Counted from the first letter of the stretch, positions 10,801 through 20,023 are shown. The stretch is 64,000 nucleotides of DNA from Clavelina lepadiformis (GCF_947623445.1 NC_135241.1:21206501-21270500); one strand, 5' to 3'. The notes: generated by a model from the sequence alone, not told the origin. Numbers and translations are program-made.

Positions 10801-11129
10801 CTTATGTTGGTCCTTTTCCAGTATTGGAAAGATACGAAAAATATTTTGTAATATCCCGTCATGGCAAACCGGATCGCGTCTCACTCGACCGTCTCAAACC
10901 TAGCTATACAATTGATATTGATGCTCCCTCACCATCATCCTCCTCGCATCAACAAAATTTTTCTTTGCAGACTCGACACCCTGCTCCTCAGTCAGTCTCC
11001 GCTACTTCAGCGAAACAGCAAACGACACCACCTACTGTCACTGCTCCTGCTTCTATAAAACCGCCTGAAGTTGTAAAGACTTCTCGGACTGGTCGCAAAA
11101 TCATTCCACCGAAACGGTTCTCTGACTAA
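7842..11129 (+). CDS. Pol: protease, reverse transcriptase, RNase H, integrase
   Basis: 1095 codons, open throughout; the effective start is the frameshift at 7872 rather than the ATG. Aspartic protease: D-S-A active site at residues 50-52 and I-L-G-L-D-F-L near 115. RT spans about 200-450, with Y-L-D-D at 351-354. RNase H begins near 500 (T-V-D-A-S, first Asp at 505). Integrase: zinc-binding H-H-C-C at about 700-745, then the D, D, E core near 768, 826 and 863, followed by a GPY/F-type module (Y-V-G-P-F-P-V, about residue 987). The tail from 1025 is Ser/Pro-rich and overlaps the env splice acceptor. Catalytic residues look intact, so it could be functional. Confidence 0.93.
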   Translation: MGEPIPPNKKRVAIDATLTPSVPSIASTIKRGCPLLTVYDHANSIHFYVDSAAATSLLSASLADVSNRKPQTPLFAANSTPITTYGTTQLNVSLHPRFSYPFEFVLADTPFCILGLDFLTEYNFVLDLKAKHLIDVPNQQQYTLEPVESDPVRISILSQIDPVADLLHQFPDLQKPMSAVKPVKHSIVHHIHTTGSPVRARPRRYSPETMQILKKEIDSLLEREIIRYSDSPYGSPALLVPKGSSGNKYRLVVDYKLVNKQTIDSCYPLPFLHSFSEVLYGKTVFSKCDLQNAFHQIKVAPEDVHKTAFVCPLGQFEYTRLPFGLSGAPRTFSRLIGEVVRPLQHLGIFAYLDDIIIGSSNLSEHLEHLKLLFQRLEEFGLTLNLDKSEFNRESLDYLGHHINSEGIRPTQEKVQAILDYPQPQTCKQLKRYLGIYCYYFRFLKHCSTTLQPLYKLVPNSRSKRAAPLTWNVEAECAFASSKQAIANASTLAFPKLHAPTYLTVDASLTGIGATLEQLQGNQLVPLAFFSRQLSASQRKYSCFDRELLAAYKSIRHFRYFLTGRQFTLRTDHLPLVSSLSKLSEHYSPRQFRQLLFVSEYTTTIEHIKGSANVVADLLSRSQPSAPNINTLSDVPPPLEYEKIAQAQANDPAIQRLRTATTSLKLQDCKLPNKDLTILCDVSTDTERVLVPSSFQRQVFLHLHNLSHPGKKATIKLIKERFIWIGMCKQIATWVQQCPNCQEGKIFRHTKTAPGKFKIPYGRFSDVAIDLIGPLPTSHGYKYILTCIDRYTRFVQAIPIPDATTETVAAYFVNHWCSLVGVPIILTSDRGPCFISSAWAEIMRSLGIQHNLTTAYHPTSNGITERANAEIKRAIKCSDEPERWFHKLGFIVLALRNRYLQDLKCTPAELAFGHTLRLPGGFFSDSKLTSAVPTSSYLGAYRDFINDLQFTPTTAHTKFMQSYVHPDLKHCDRVYVRCDHVKRALERPYVGPFPVLERYEKYFVISRHGKPDRVSLDRLKPSYTIDIDAPSPSSSSHQQNFSLQTRHPAPQSVSATSAKQQTTPPTVTAPASIKPPEVVKTSRTGRKIIPPKRFSD
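7866..7918 (+). promoter_or_regulatory. -1 programmed frameshift signal (gag to pol)
   Basis: The heptamer A AAA AAC (7866-7872) is in gag phase exactly as the X-XXY-YYZ rule needs. Five bases later begins a perfect 10-bp stem, GCGATCGACG (7878-7887) pairing with CGTCGATCGC (7909-7918), with a 21-base loop. The pol frame is -1 relative to gag and is open across the site, so a slip at this position reads straight into protease. Confidence 0.88.
10955..10970 (+). promoter_or_regulatory. Candidate splice acceptor for env RNA
   Basis: A polypyrimidine run ending TTTTTCTTTGCAG within the 3' end of pol. Between 10971 and the env ATG at 11140 there is no other ATG, so an RNA spliced here would present the env start as its first start codon. 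Confidence 0.6.
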
Positions 11130-11139
11130 ACAACACAAC

Positions 11140-13078
11140 ATGTTCGTTTGTCTGCTGCTTACATGTTTCTTTTTGTTCACATCCGCCGCTCAGACGAATC
11201 TTCATCCGGATACACAGAAATTTCTGTTATGTCAGCGTTCGCATTCTCTCGGGTTATATACCTTTGATGACGACATACATTGTCAAACGCAGACACCCTT
11301 CTCCATACACAACTGCTCTGCTACCGTGTTTGCTCCAGATCTGCATCTCCAGAAGATTCCTGCAACAGTTTGCACTTCACAGATTACTTCCTGGAGCACT
11401 ACTTACTTCTTTTTTGGGAGTTATCAAATCGGCCAACACCTTTGACGCACACCCACCGTACAACCCAGAATGTTCGTCGTGGAATAAAACCAACGTTTCA
11501 TCACATGGACCGCTGATCCTGTCTAATCCTGCGGCGTACTCAACACGCAATGCAGTCCATTATAAGTTTGTCTGGCCGACTTCAGCTTCTGGAACAGTAA
11601 CAAACGACTTCTTGTTTCACACTACAATTTACTACGATTACGTCACGGACACAATGACGTCGTCTCTTGGATCTCTTGCATCGTGCTCAATCGGGCGTGG
11701 ATACTGCTTAACGGGCAATCGTATGTTTATATGGCGAGTACCTTCGCATATCAACTGCCCACCAACCAAGCCTCTCGGGACTCACAAGATGCTCCTCCAT
11801 TACAACTCTACGTCCTTATATAGAGTTTCCTTACCTGATCTCGGGATCTCGGTACATCACTGGAGGAAATGCTCCTCTCGTGCGAAAAACTGCTATGGCA
11901 AACATATTCACTGCGACAACAACAACTTTATCTTTCGCTACCAACAATGTACAGAGCTCGACAGACTCGCTCTTTTTCGTCCTCACCGGCTAAGGCGTGC
12001 CCCTTTTCGAACGCCATACTCTCAATTCGAGCGACTTTTTGCAACCTTCGACACACAACAGGACGACCTTATTTCAGAAGTTCTCACTACCTTCAACGAA
12101 GAGAACAAGTTCCTACATTGCCAACTCACGAAGCTAATTGGCACACTCTACAAAGCAATTGGGAAGATCTTCCCTACTGAGATACTCACTACTACTCTTG
12201 GACATCAAACCATGGGTTCCAGCCTTGGAGATTTTATGTCCAGAGCAGCATGTCACTCTATCAACGGTACCGTCTTACCGTCACTTGCGTACCGAAACGC
12301 ATTCAGCCAACGTCCTCTCATCAAATATCGCGATCAAAACGGCCACAGTCAATACGGCCAACTCATTTCAGACAACATTGTCCTACCGGGAGTGCACCTG
12401 CTGGAATCGTATCGACCAGCAAGAAGTTTTGTCTTCCGAGTTCTGGGACACACTGTCCTGTATCACAACTATACTTTATCGCACGAACATGTGCAGGTGC
12501 ATCAACTCAACTTACCTTTGTCGCCTATACACGTCAACTACAAGGCACCCGACTACGAGAAAATTCTCAACGAGCTACCTGACTCTGACTCGTTTACTGA
12601 TCTACAATCGCTGCTCAGCTCTATGTCTGAAGCCAACCTTCTCAAGGAACAAATGCGACATGTCATGACAAGCCTTACTACTACTACTGATGAAACTATG
12701 ATCAACGGATCCTACGTCGCAGACACATTCGCACACGCCGCGAAACAAACGTTACTCCTTGCTCTGTCGCAAATTACGAATCCATTTCTCTCAGCCCTTA
12801 TATTCATCCTGCAACTCCTTGCCATGATGTGGGCCCTCTTCCATACCATCGGGTTTATCCGATCGTCTCCGCACCATTTGCAGTATGCCAGATCCCTTGT
12901 ATCCCGTGTCCGCGCTTGGCGCCACCAACAGCAGGCGCCGGTTGCAAGACCTCAACTACCACAACCGCTGCCCTTGCCTCGGCGTTCTCGTGATGAACCG
13001 TCTCCGTCCGGATCTGCTGATGACGCACCGCCCGCTTCATCTTCTCGTGATAATTTCGCGAGCACCCACACACTTTAA
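11140..13078 (+). pseudogene. Env-like glycoprotein gene with one frame lesion
   Basis: The gene begins at 11140 with a clear signal peptide (hydrophobic residues 2-15, ending T-S-A-A-Q) and stays open to 11445. The remainder is in the next frame, open to 13078, so a one-base indel lies between about 11404 and 11445, near a T-run. The downstream part has several N-glycosylation sites (for example N-K-T), a furin-type R-L-R-R at 11987-11998, a conserved block with Q-R-P-L-I-K-Y and G-Q-L at about 12300-12360, an N-G-S site, and one strong transmembrane segment at about 12750-12860 followed by a basic/proline-rich cytoplasmic tail. The architecture is that of a cleaved class I- or III-like fusion glycoprotein; the central block reminds me of herpesvirus gB-type class III fusogens. 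Broken in this copy as read. Confidence 0.75.
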
Positions 13079-13337
13079 GTTTCACTATGTGTATCACCTT
13101 GCTTCAATACCGATAATGTCCTTTGCATGTACAATTTTGCCGTTTTCCCTTGTCGCCGCTTTCGATTTTGTAACCGTTTTGCTTCGTTGCATGCTTAGTA
13201 GCTTATTCTTGTGCTAGTATCGTTTTCACTTTTCCCGCCTTATTGCATGCTAACTATTCCTGTGCATGAGTTTAGCTGTTTCAACCCACCTCAATAGGGG
13301 GAGGTGCAGTTGCAAAAAATTTACCCTCTACCCCTTT

Positions 13338-13350
13338 AGTTTCTCCACAG
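13338..13350 (+). promoter_or_regulatory. Candidate splice acceptor for 3' accessory frame
   Basis: TTAGTTTCTCCACAG, pyrimidine-rich and ending CAG at 13350. The first ATG after it is the start of the accessory frame at 13391. Confidence 0.5.
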
Positions 13351-13390
13351 ACTTTGCTGCCACTACCATTGCTGCCAAAACCACTTCAGT

Positions 13391-13909
13391 ATGTCGACGG
13401 TATCTGATTCCTCCGCTGACGTTCAAATTGACGAAATCACTTCAGTTACTGAGATGATTCCCGACTCACCCGATTCACCGGTTCAACAATCATCTCCCGC
13501 GCCGTATGTGCCGATCGTCAGACCTGGGGAGCAAGGCGCTCCTGCCCCCATGCCCCAGAGCGCTGATCTAGCAGATATACAAGCTACGGTGTTACAACCA
13601 GTACATAGACTATTTCGGCCGTTTAAAACAACCGTTACAATGCCGACCCTTGCGGTTCCTGCGCCGCCAACCACTTCGGCTGAGGATCTACTACTTTGGT
13701 TCCAGCAGCTGGATGAACTGTTCCAGCTGGTTCCTGATTTTGAGTTTATGAGCAAAATCCTTACCATGGTAGCAGCCACACCTGCTTTCCACATGGCCCC
13801 CTTGATGAAGTATATATCCAACGGGGTTACGGACAAAACCCTGGAATACGAACAGTTCAAACAATTTTTGCATGCCCGGTTAATCTTGGAGATACCCTCC
13901 AACATGTAG
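13391..13909 (+). CDS. 3' accessory ORF, Gag-capsid-like protein
   Basis: 172 codons, in no known place for a standard gypsy gene: after env, before the polypurine tract. Residues 1-75 are Ser/Pro/Asp-rich and probably disordered. Residues 80-165 (starting V-T-M-P-T-L, with L-L-L-W-F-Q-Q-L-D-E-L-F and ending E-Q-F-K-Q-F-L-H-A-R-L) follow the hydrophobic spacing of a gypsy capsid N-terminal domain, similar in layout to residues 85-165 of this element's own Gag. No zinc knuckle or protease site. It could be a stand-alone capsid-like protein modulating assembly or excluding related elements; that role is inference. Coding status is supported by length, the upstream acceptor and first-ATG position. 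Confidence 0.6.
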   Translation: MSTVSDSSADVQIDEITSVTEMIPDSPDSPVQQSSPAPYVPIVRPGEQGAPAPMPQSADLADIQATVLQPVHRLFRPFKTTVTMPTLAVPAPPTTSAEDLLLWFQQLDELFQLVPDFEFMSKILTMVAATPAFHMAPLMKYISNGVTDKTLEYEQFKQFLHARLILEIPSNM

Positions 13910-14044
13910 CTATATTACCATCAGTTATTTTAAGCATATGTTACAGTTCATTCATTTGTATATAACTTCAGTTTTTTGTTTGTGCTTGCTCGCCATTGCC
14001 ACCTTCAGTACGTTACATGTTAATTGTCATCTTTTTCCTTCCGT

Positions 14045-14057
14045 AGCGGGGGAGGAA
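14045..14057 (+). promoter_or_regulatory. Polypurine tract
   Basis: AGCGGGGGAGGAA directly abuts the 3' LTR start TGTGG, the expected plus-strand primer site. A similar purine run, AATAGGGGGAGG, lies at 13293-13304. Confidence 0.85.
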
Positions 14058-14838
14058 TGTGGCGGCTTGGCTCGCTTTTGTAAAATCCTTACGTCTTTCG
14101 TAGAAATGTGTTTTCCAGAACAATTGGAGTTTTTAAACTTTCAGTCCCGCCACATCATTCTTATGAAAGAGTTTTCCAGCTAGTAAATGGAGTTTAAAAC
14201 TTGCCTTTTCAGAACACTGCAAACTACCGTTGGTATATTTGAAAACTTGCTACGAATAACTTCGTGTGAAAGCTCCTTATTTAGTACGTTACCAGGTCGC
14301 TTCCAAGTAACTGTTTCCAACTTAACCAAATTTAATTTGCATTGCAAACACACCGATTTTCACGTTCACACGCTTTGAAATGTTCATGCCTTTTTTGTCA
14401 TATATTTCCGCCACATCGCAGCACGTTTTATAAGCTTGAACTTTTGTGTGAGACTCCCTCAGAGCCTCAGAACCTCAGTCACAGACGCGAAGTTATAGAC
14501 ATATGTAATACCGTACTACTGTAGTTGTGGTGATTGAATCAGTAGACATCGTGTAAACAGTCACATGACTTGTGTTCTCGGTTATTTGTAATATTGAGAA
14601 AGTGTACAGCACCTACAATAAAAGCCTTTTCTGGCAAACGGTATTTGTTATAATATAATACGAACGTTCGGCTATCAGAAAGGTTAGAGAATTCTAACCG
14701 CACGCAACAATAGAGTCAGATACTAATGTAGTAGGTTAACTAAGTCAATAACGTAACGTAAGCTAAGACCGATAAACTCTGCATCTGTATCTGCATCTGT
14801 CGGCATCAACCTCTACATCCTAAAACGACCCCAACCTC
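14058..14838 (+). repeat. 3' LTR
   Basis: Matches 5445-6225 throughout with no difference seen. AATAAA at 14617-14622. The match stops after ...CCAACCTC; the 5' copy continues TACA, this one CA, so the last few bases of the LTR are changed or lost here. Confidence 0.9.
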
Positions 14839-14954
14839 CAATGCCTAACTTATGATGTGTATGTGAATTTCCCAGCAGTGCATTTGCAGAATTAATTTAC
14901 TGTACTGGCTTTTAGTCTTCATTACATAAAATGCTTTAGACTTAGAGTCTAGAA

Positions 14955-15338
14955 CAGAGGTGATGAACATGAGGCCCGCAAAAGAACTTTGTGCGGTCCG
15001 CAAATCGGTTTGAAATCAATCGCTCTTGCATGGCGAAACATTCCGGTGAGACCAGCAGTCTTGAACTTTCTTTGACCTGTTTCTAATCTTTGCGCAATGC
15101 GATATCAAAAGCTGATAGCACGATTGAGTCGCAGCAGGATGTCATCAATAGATTGCCGCACTCAACCAATGTATTTTTTGCGGCCGCGGGAGCAGCTAAA
15201 AATCAGCCGAATGAAATGGTTGCGCTTGAATGTTAATTTTTATGCAAAATTTTACAGGTTACTAAAAAGTTGTGCGGCCCGCTTACTCAGTTGTTAGTGA
15301 CAAAGTGTCCCGCAACAGCGGATATGTTCGTCACCCTG
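14955..15338. mobile_element. Small non-autonomous hAT element
   Basis: 384 bp. Ends CAGAGGTGATGAACAT and ATGTTCGTCACCCTG are imperfect inverted repeats, flanked by GTCTAGAA (14947-14954) and GTCTGGAA (15339-15346), an 8-bp duplication with one difference. The interior has GCGGCCCGC-type motifs and no coding potential. Confidence 0.8.
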
Positions 15339-15346
15339 GTCTGGAA

Positions 15347-16843
15347 ATAGATGTCTTTAAAGCTAACAAGATACTCCAGCAATATTTTAATATATTTAAA
15401 AGGCGTATTACTGTAGCAGAGATGCTTCGATGACCAGCGTCAGGAGAGAGAAACTGAAACAATAATGATTATTTAAATTATCTTCCTTTATCAGCATCAG
15501 CCTTTCCTATGTTTATTCCAACTTGAAGTCACCACTGTAGCGTAGATAGTCCTCGCCTGCTGCTAATATATTAAATACAAGGAATTGTGGCCAACTCTCA
15601 CCTCAATGGTTTCAAACAGCAATGCGTTTATAAACTGATCTGTGGAAGTAACTTCTTGTTTGTGGTACCAATTAGAATTGTAGCGAGAAGCAGGAAACTA
15701 CATTACAAATATACAACGATTATGTTAATACAAGTTTCTGCCACATTTAACCTTTTCTTAACATTTTGGAAGTTTCATCCGTTCCACAGTTTTACTTTTA
15801 CAGTCACATAGTTTATCACAGCAGGTTTTTGATACTCTGAAATTGTAGATTTGAGGCTATTGTTTTAGACAACACCATTTTCCACTTACTGCATTGTAAC
15901 TATCTTCTTGTTGATTTTATTGCAAAATAAGAATTGCCATTCCTGGGAAAACATTATTTTTACACATAAAACTCCCCGAGAACACTTACATTTATTACCA
16001 TTGTGAAAAATAGTTTAGATCGTTAGTTCTGCATTTAACAATAAAGATCCTGAAATATTGCAACCTCTATCAATTCTCATAGTACAAACTATTTTCAACT
16101 ACACCAAACAAATGTTGACTGAATATAACCGTCCTGTTCAAAAGAAAACCGAAATGAAAAATCCAAAAATCATCTACTACTCATAAAACGCAACGCAAAC
16201 ACACACACAAACCATCATAAATCACTTTTACTTACAATGATGGTATTTTTATGCAGAAGGAAGCAATGTAACAATGCTAAGTGAAAATTTTAGTAATAGT
16301 AATAATACCCGCACTGGTCCAAAATGCGACGTACAAAGATCATACATCAGCAAGATAAAATCTACCCACTACTGAGCTGTAAAAAAACCTACTGACACTT
16401 CAATAAAATCCATTTTAAAGCATTTACCGGAACTAAAAACTATTGAAGTGAAATCACTGAAGGCGCCTAGATAAATAGTTCATATTTGATAAAATTAAGA
16501 ATGTGAAGTACTGCATAAAAACGAAGCTAATAGTTTAAGGAAACATTCATGGCAAGGTCTGGGCGGCAGACAAAATGTTTATACTGTGAAATTGCAGCAG
16601 TGTTAAATTATGGTATCAATCAATCTAGTGTGCAAATTATCAACTGAAGGCAGGTTAAATTTGGCAGCAATTTGAAGCAACAAGATATCTTTAAAAAAGC
16701 AATATGATACACATATAACGTACACAGATATTTTAGCAGAGGCTTTTAATATTTAAAAGTATTCACTAAATATCTTCACCAAGGTTCAGTTAACTGGAAT
16801 GATATTATTTCCTGAAAATAGCATGAGTTGATCCCACTGCATC
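15347..16843. other. Intergenic and probable 3' UTR of the RhoGAP gene
   Basis: No gene recognised. Because the next gene is on the minus strand, the right part should be its 3' untranslated region; a minus-strand ATTAAA at about 16744-16749 is a possible polyadenylation signal. The rest is AT-rich and unremarkable. Confidence 0.45.
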
Positions 16844-18433
16844 TTAAACAGTGGAAACTTTGACAGACTTCACTGATGTGTCAGAATCTGTGCTTTTAGT
16901 TTCTTTTAATTCTGTGTGCAGTTTTACAGATGGGGAGGCAGATTTTCTCTGTTGCAATAATCGAATTTGTTTTGAAAACGCCATCAGACGAGGAGATTTC
17001 ACATCCACTTTACAACTTCGTGTTATTCTATCTGGAAGACTGACATGGCTAATAGATTTGTTGTTGCCAGTGGAGTGCTTTATATTAGCACCTAAAGATA
17101 CTGTATCAGCATTGCAGTCATTCAAGAGATCAGGCTTTGGTAACTTTCCATACTTTATCCGATCTGGTAGTGCATCATCCCCAGGTTGTGGAAAACGTTG
17201 ATATGAATCATTTGAAGAGGTAGCACCCTGAGATGTCTTTTTACGTAAAATGCCACTAAAGGTTTTGTTTCGTTTGCGTGGTTTGTTCTGATACTTTAGA
17301 ACCTGCTGGTGCTTTGAGAAATTTTTAACCATCTTTTTTTTCTTTGAAGAATTGGGCATATTGCTGACTTGATCAAATAGTTCACTGATTGCTTCCTCCG
17401 TATTGGCACGGGTTTTTTCACCGTAACGCAACCTTTCACTTGCAGTACGTTTAACAGCACTAGATGGCGCAACAAGCTGAGTCGTGCTTACTTGCGGCGA
17501 CATCATTTGCTGGTTAATTGTTTCTTTGTAGTATGCACTGGCAGCGTCTCTAATATACGAAGGTGCAAGAAATATTTTCTGGGAGTGTCTTATCATGAAG
17601 GCGACATGGTCATTCAAGCCAGCAATGCTGTTGTGGATATCAGATGCTTTAGCAGTACGAGGCCAAATTAAGTGTGGAGTGACCATAGCAGAGAGATTGG
17701 CAGCATTCATCTTGTTTTCATTTTGATGCTTAGCGGTTTGGTACAATAAGCCAAAAATTCCTCTAAGCACTTTCCGATAAGCTGTTGGCAACAGCAATAA
17801 GAGCAACTGTAATGTCTCAATGCGCTTGGCTTTGTTTGCTGTAATATTTCCAGATTTCGAGTCAGTACAATTCATGTTTGATATTTGTACATGAGCATCG
17901 AAATGTTTCGATGGCAACAGAAGTGGTTCGGTAAGCTGGCCAAGTAAAGTTTTCAGAACACTTGCAACATCATGAGGTTGAAACCGGCTTTTCTCAAAGT
18001 TTATACAAGCCCCTGTGCCTAATGCCGTCATCAGCTGGTTTTGTCTTATGGAGTTTCCAGGTTTCCTGAAAATGCCTTCAATAGAAAGATTTCTACCAAG
18101 GAAGTCAGTCAGTTGTTCAATTTGTGATAAACTTTCTTCCGACAAGACCGGTTTGCTTTTAAGGTCTTTCTTTTTCAAGGGATTCCACGATTTCTTTCCA
18201 CTCTGAGACAACTTGTTGCTTTTATCTTTCAATGCATTTTCATCATGGCCCCTTAAAACTTCAAGTTGTGCACCAGGCAAGTCCAACAATCTTGTCAAAT
18301 GACTGAAGATCAATTCCGTGAATTCATCCCATTTCTCATACTTCATTTTAATTACATAATGGTCAGGGTCATAAAAGTGAGGCTTCACAGGACTTGATTT
18401 TGTTGGTGAAGTCATTATTAAATCACAAGTCAT
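16844..18433 (-). CDS. ARHGAP19: Rho GTPase-activating protein, ARHGAP19-like
   Basis: A 529-residue single open frame. RhoGAP proteins speed GTP hydrolysis on Rho-family GTPases; ARHGAP19 in vertebrates acts on RhoA during cell division. An N-terminal segment (residues 20-60, with E-F-T-E-L and R-L-L-D-L-P-G) precedes the GAP domain at about 95-295. The arginine finger is R123 in G-I-F-R-K-P-G-N, and T-P-H-L-I-W-P at 252-258 is the second conserved GAP block. The tail keeps the family-specific stretch E-E-A-I-S-E-L-F...N-M-P near 345-360 and a basic F-S-G-I-L-R-K-K motif. Length is close to the vertebrate protein. It is intronless here, unlike the multi-exon vertebrate gene, so it may be a retrogene or a lineage that lost introns; I see no poly(A) tail or target duplication. 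Start: first in-frame ATG, with a second at codon 7. Confidence 0.85.
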   Translation of the reverse strand: MTCDLIMTSPTKSSPVKPHFYDPDHYVIKMKYEKWDEFTELIFSHLTRLLDLPGAQLEVLRGHDENALKDKSNKLSQSGKKSWNPLKKKDLKSKPVLSEESLSQIEQLTDFLGRNLSIEGIFRKPGNSIRQNQLMTALGTGACINFEKSRFQPHDVASVLKTLLGQLTEPLLLPSKHFDAHVQISNMNCTDSKSGNITANKAKRIETLQLLLLLLPTAYRKVLRGIFGLLYQTAKHQNENKMNAANLSAMVTPHLIWPRTAKASDIHNSIAGLNDHVAFMIRHSQKIFLAPSYIRDAASAYYKETINQQMMSPQVSTTQLVAPSSAVKRTASERLRYGEKTRANTEEAISELFDQVSNMPNSSKKKKMVKNFSKHQQVLKYQNKPRKRNKTFSGILRKKTSQGATSSNDSYQRFPQPGDDALPDRIKYGKLPKPDLLNDCNADTVSLGANIKHSTGNNKSISHVSLPDRITRSCKVDVKSPRLMAFSKQIRLLQQRKSASPSVKLHTELKETKSTDSDTSVKSVKVSTV

Positions 18434-19648
18434 AAAAACAGCATTTGACCCTAGGCATTACTCGTACTGTGTCGCAAAAAATATGATGTATGATATGATA
18501 TTATGTTTGTAAAATTTGAAACAAAGTACCAGTACTAGCATGTAAACTAGACTAGTTAACCATGCAATAAGTTAGCAAGTACAGTTTCCATGATGGGATA
18601 ATCTATTTGGCTAGGCTATATAAACAAACCGCTTAAAACATGCTGTAACCAAAGTCAATTTTTCTGATTTGAGTCAAGTCGAGTCGTTTTGAGTTGTAAC
18701 TCCACTAACGTCGAGTCAGTTTAAAGCGTGACTTGAGTCAAGTCAAGTTAACGCCTTCAACGTAAAAACTGTTTTGAGGTCATATTATGCGTTGCGTTAA
18801 ATAAACTATAACTGTCTACAAATCAGTCTGGTTGATATTTGTTAAAGAGATTTGTAATTTTTTTTAAAGTATCCAAAAAATATTTGTTGCATTTCTAGGC
18901 TGAAACTTCAATAATCGAATCATATGTGGGTCAGACAGATTTTCATCGATTCGTATCGGGATTTGGTTAACCGTTATGGCTCAATAGGTGAAGCAGGCCT
19001 TACTCATTAGTCACGCTTCGATGATTCTAAGCATTTTTCAAAGTGTTGCTTCTGACGTTTTATCTCCTATAATTAAATCCCTACTTTGTGTTTTGTTTAA
19101 AGCGATGCAGCGATTGAACATATCTGGGGTTTGATAGTATTCAAAGAGTTGTGACCGGCTTAACATTTCAAAAGAACTACCGAAATAAATATATTAATAA
19201 ACCGCGTAGATGTTACGTTTGTGGTCTCAACTTAAAGTGGTGGCGGCAAGCTAGTTGCTACAGACTACACAATTTTGAAGGTATGGCGTCTTATTTCTGG
19301 ATAAGATTATATAGGCCTACCATTGGAACGAAGGTAAAGTGGAAGGTTTGATAAGAGCAAATTTAAACCGGAAGATAAACCTTTATGTTACAAACTCAAG
19401 CGTGCAGAAAGTTTATTTATAATTTATCTCAGGGGCGCAGCAGGACTACGAAATACAGTCCGGGCTACGGGTAGGCAATAAAACATTTAAGCTTGCAGTT
19501 TTTGATGAGGAATTGAGCATACAAAGATGTATACAGCATATGTAAACAGCATACATTTCAGGCACAATTTCGGGATTATGTAGGCTAATTCTAGTTTTGC
19601 ATGACACTAACGACAGACTTATTTGTGCCACTGTTGAACAATGCTAGG
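18434..19648. other. Upstream region of the RhoGAP gene; contains a repeat
   Basis: No gene found. The promoter of the minus-strand gene should be near 18434-18600. At about 18648-18755 lies the longer copy of the GAGTCAAGTC-rich repeat also seen at 5384-5444. The short frame at 19151-19351 has no recognisable domain. Confidence 0.45.
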
Positions 19649-19656
19649 CCTATAGG

Positions 19657-19757
19657 CAGGGTTGCCATCAGTCTCAACTCAAAAATAAGGACGACTAGAA
19701 AACGAAGGAGGAATACCACCTTAAACAGTGCACAACAGGAGAAAGCAACCAATGTTC

Positions 19758-19793
<36 letters not shown>

Positions 19794-20023
19794 AAGACAC
19801 TATCTGCATGTTCATAATTTTGGTATCTCTTTGGTACAAAATGGTATCGTAAAGGTGACCAAAATGCCCAAAATAAGGACAAAAGTGCCCACCTCCGCCC
19901 TAAAAATAACGACGAAAGTGAAAATAAGGACATTTCTTAGAAATAAGGACAAACATATTTTCTAAGACACGGACCTTTAAAATAAGGACAAATCTTAGAA
20001 ATAAGGACGGTATGGCAACCCTG
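19657..20023. mobile_element. Small non-autonomous hAT element (AAGGAC-rich)
   Basis: 367 bp with inverted ends CAGGGTTGCCAT and ATGGCAACCCTG, flanked by the perfect 8-bp duplication CCTATAGG (19649-19656 and 20024-20031). The interior repeats the word AATAAGGAC many times and contains a run of 31 A at about 19761-19791. A related, truncated copy is present in both arms of the palindrome (27491-27688, 38073-38270). Confidence 0.9.

Larger units (their letters stand above)
5445..14838 (+). mobile_element. Ty3/gypsy LTR retrotransposon with env-like gene
   Basis: About 9.4 kb between two LTRs whose shared 781 bases appear identical. Order: LTR, tRNA-Trp-like primer site, leader with splice donor, gag, -1 frameshift signal, pol (protease-RT-RNase H-integrase), env-like gene, 3' accessory frame, polypurine tract, LTR. 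Gag and pol are open; env has one frame change. Near-identical LTRs imply a young insertion. No target duplication joins the two flanks (AAGCT on the left, ATGCC or CAATG on the right), so one end may have been rearranged. Confidence 0.93.

Noticed and set aside
11264-11403. Start of the long env frame at 11264 as the true start
   Set aside because: The first 45 or so codons of that frame lack a signal peptide and overlap a better N-terminus in the other frame at 11140.
12138-12668. 176-codon and neighbouring frames inside env
   Set aside because: Out-of-frame shadows of env with no domain.
19601-19852. Poly-lysine frame and A-run as a processed gene with poly(A) tail
   Set aside because: The A-run is internal to a hAT element with matching ends and an 8-bp duplication.
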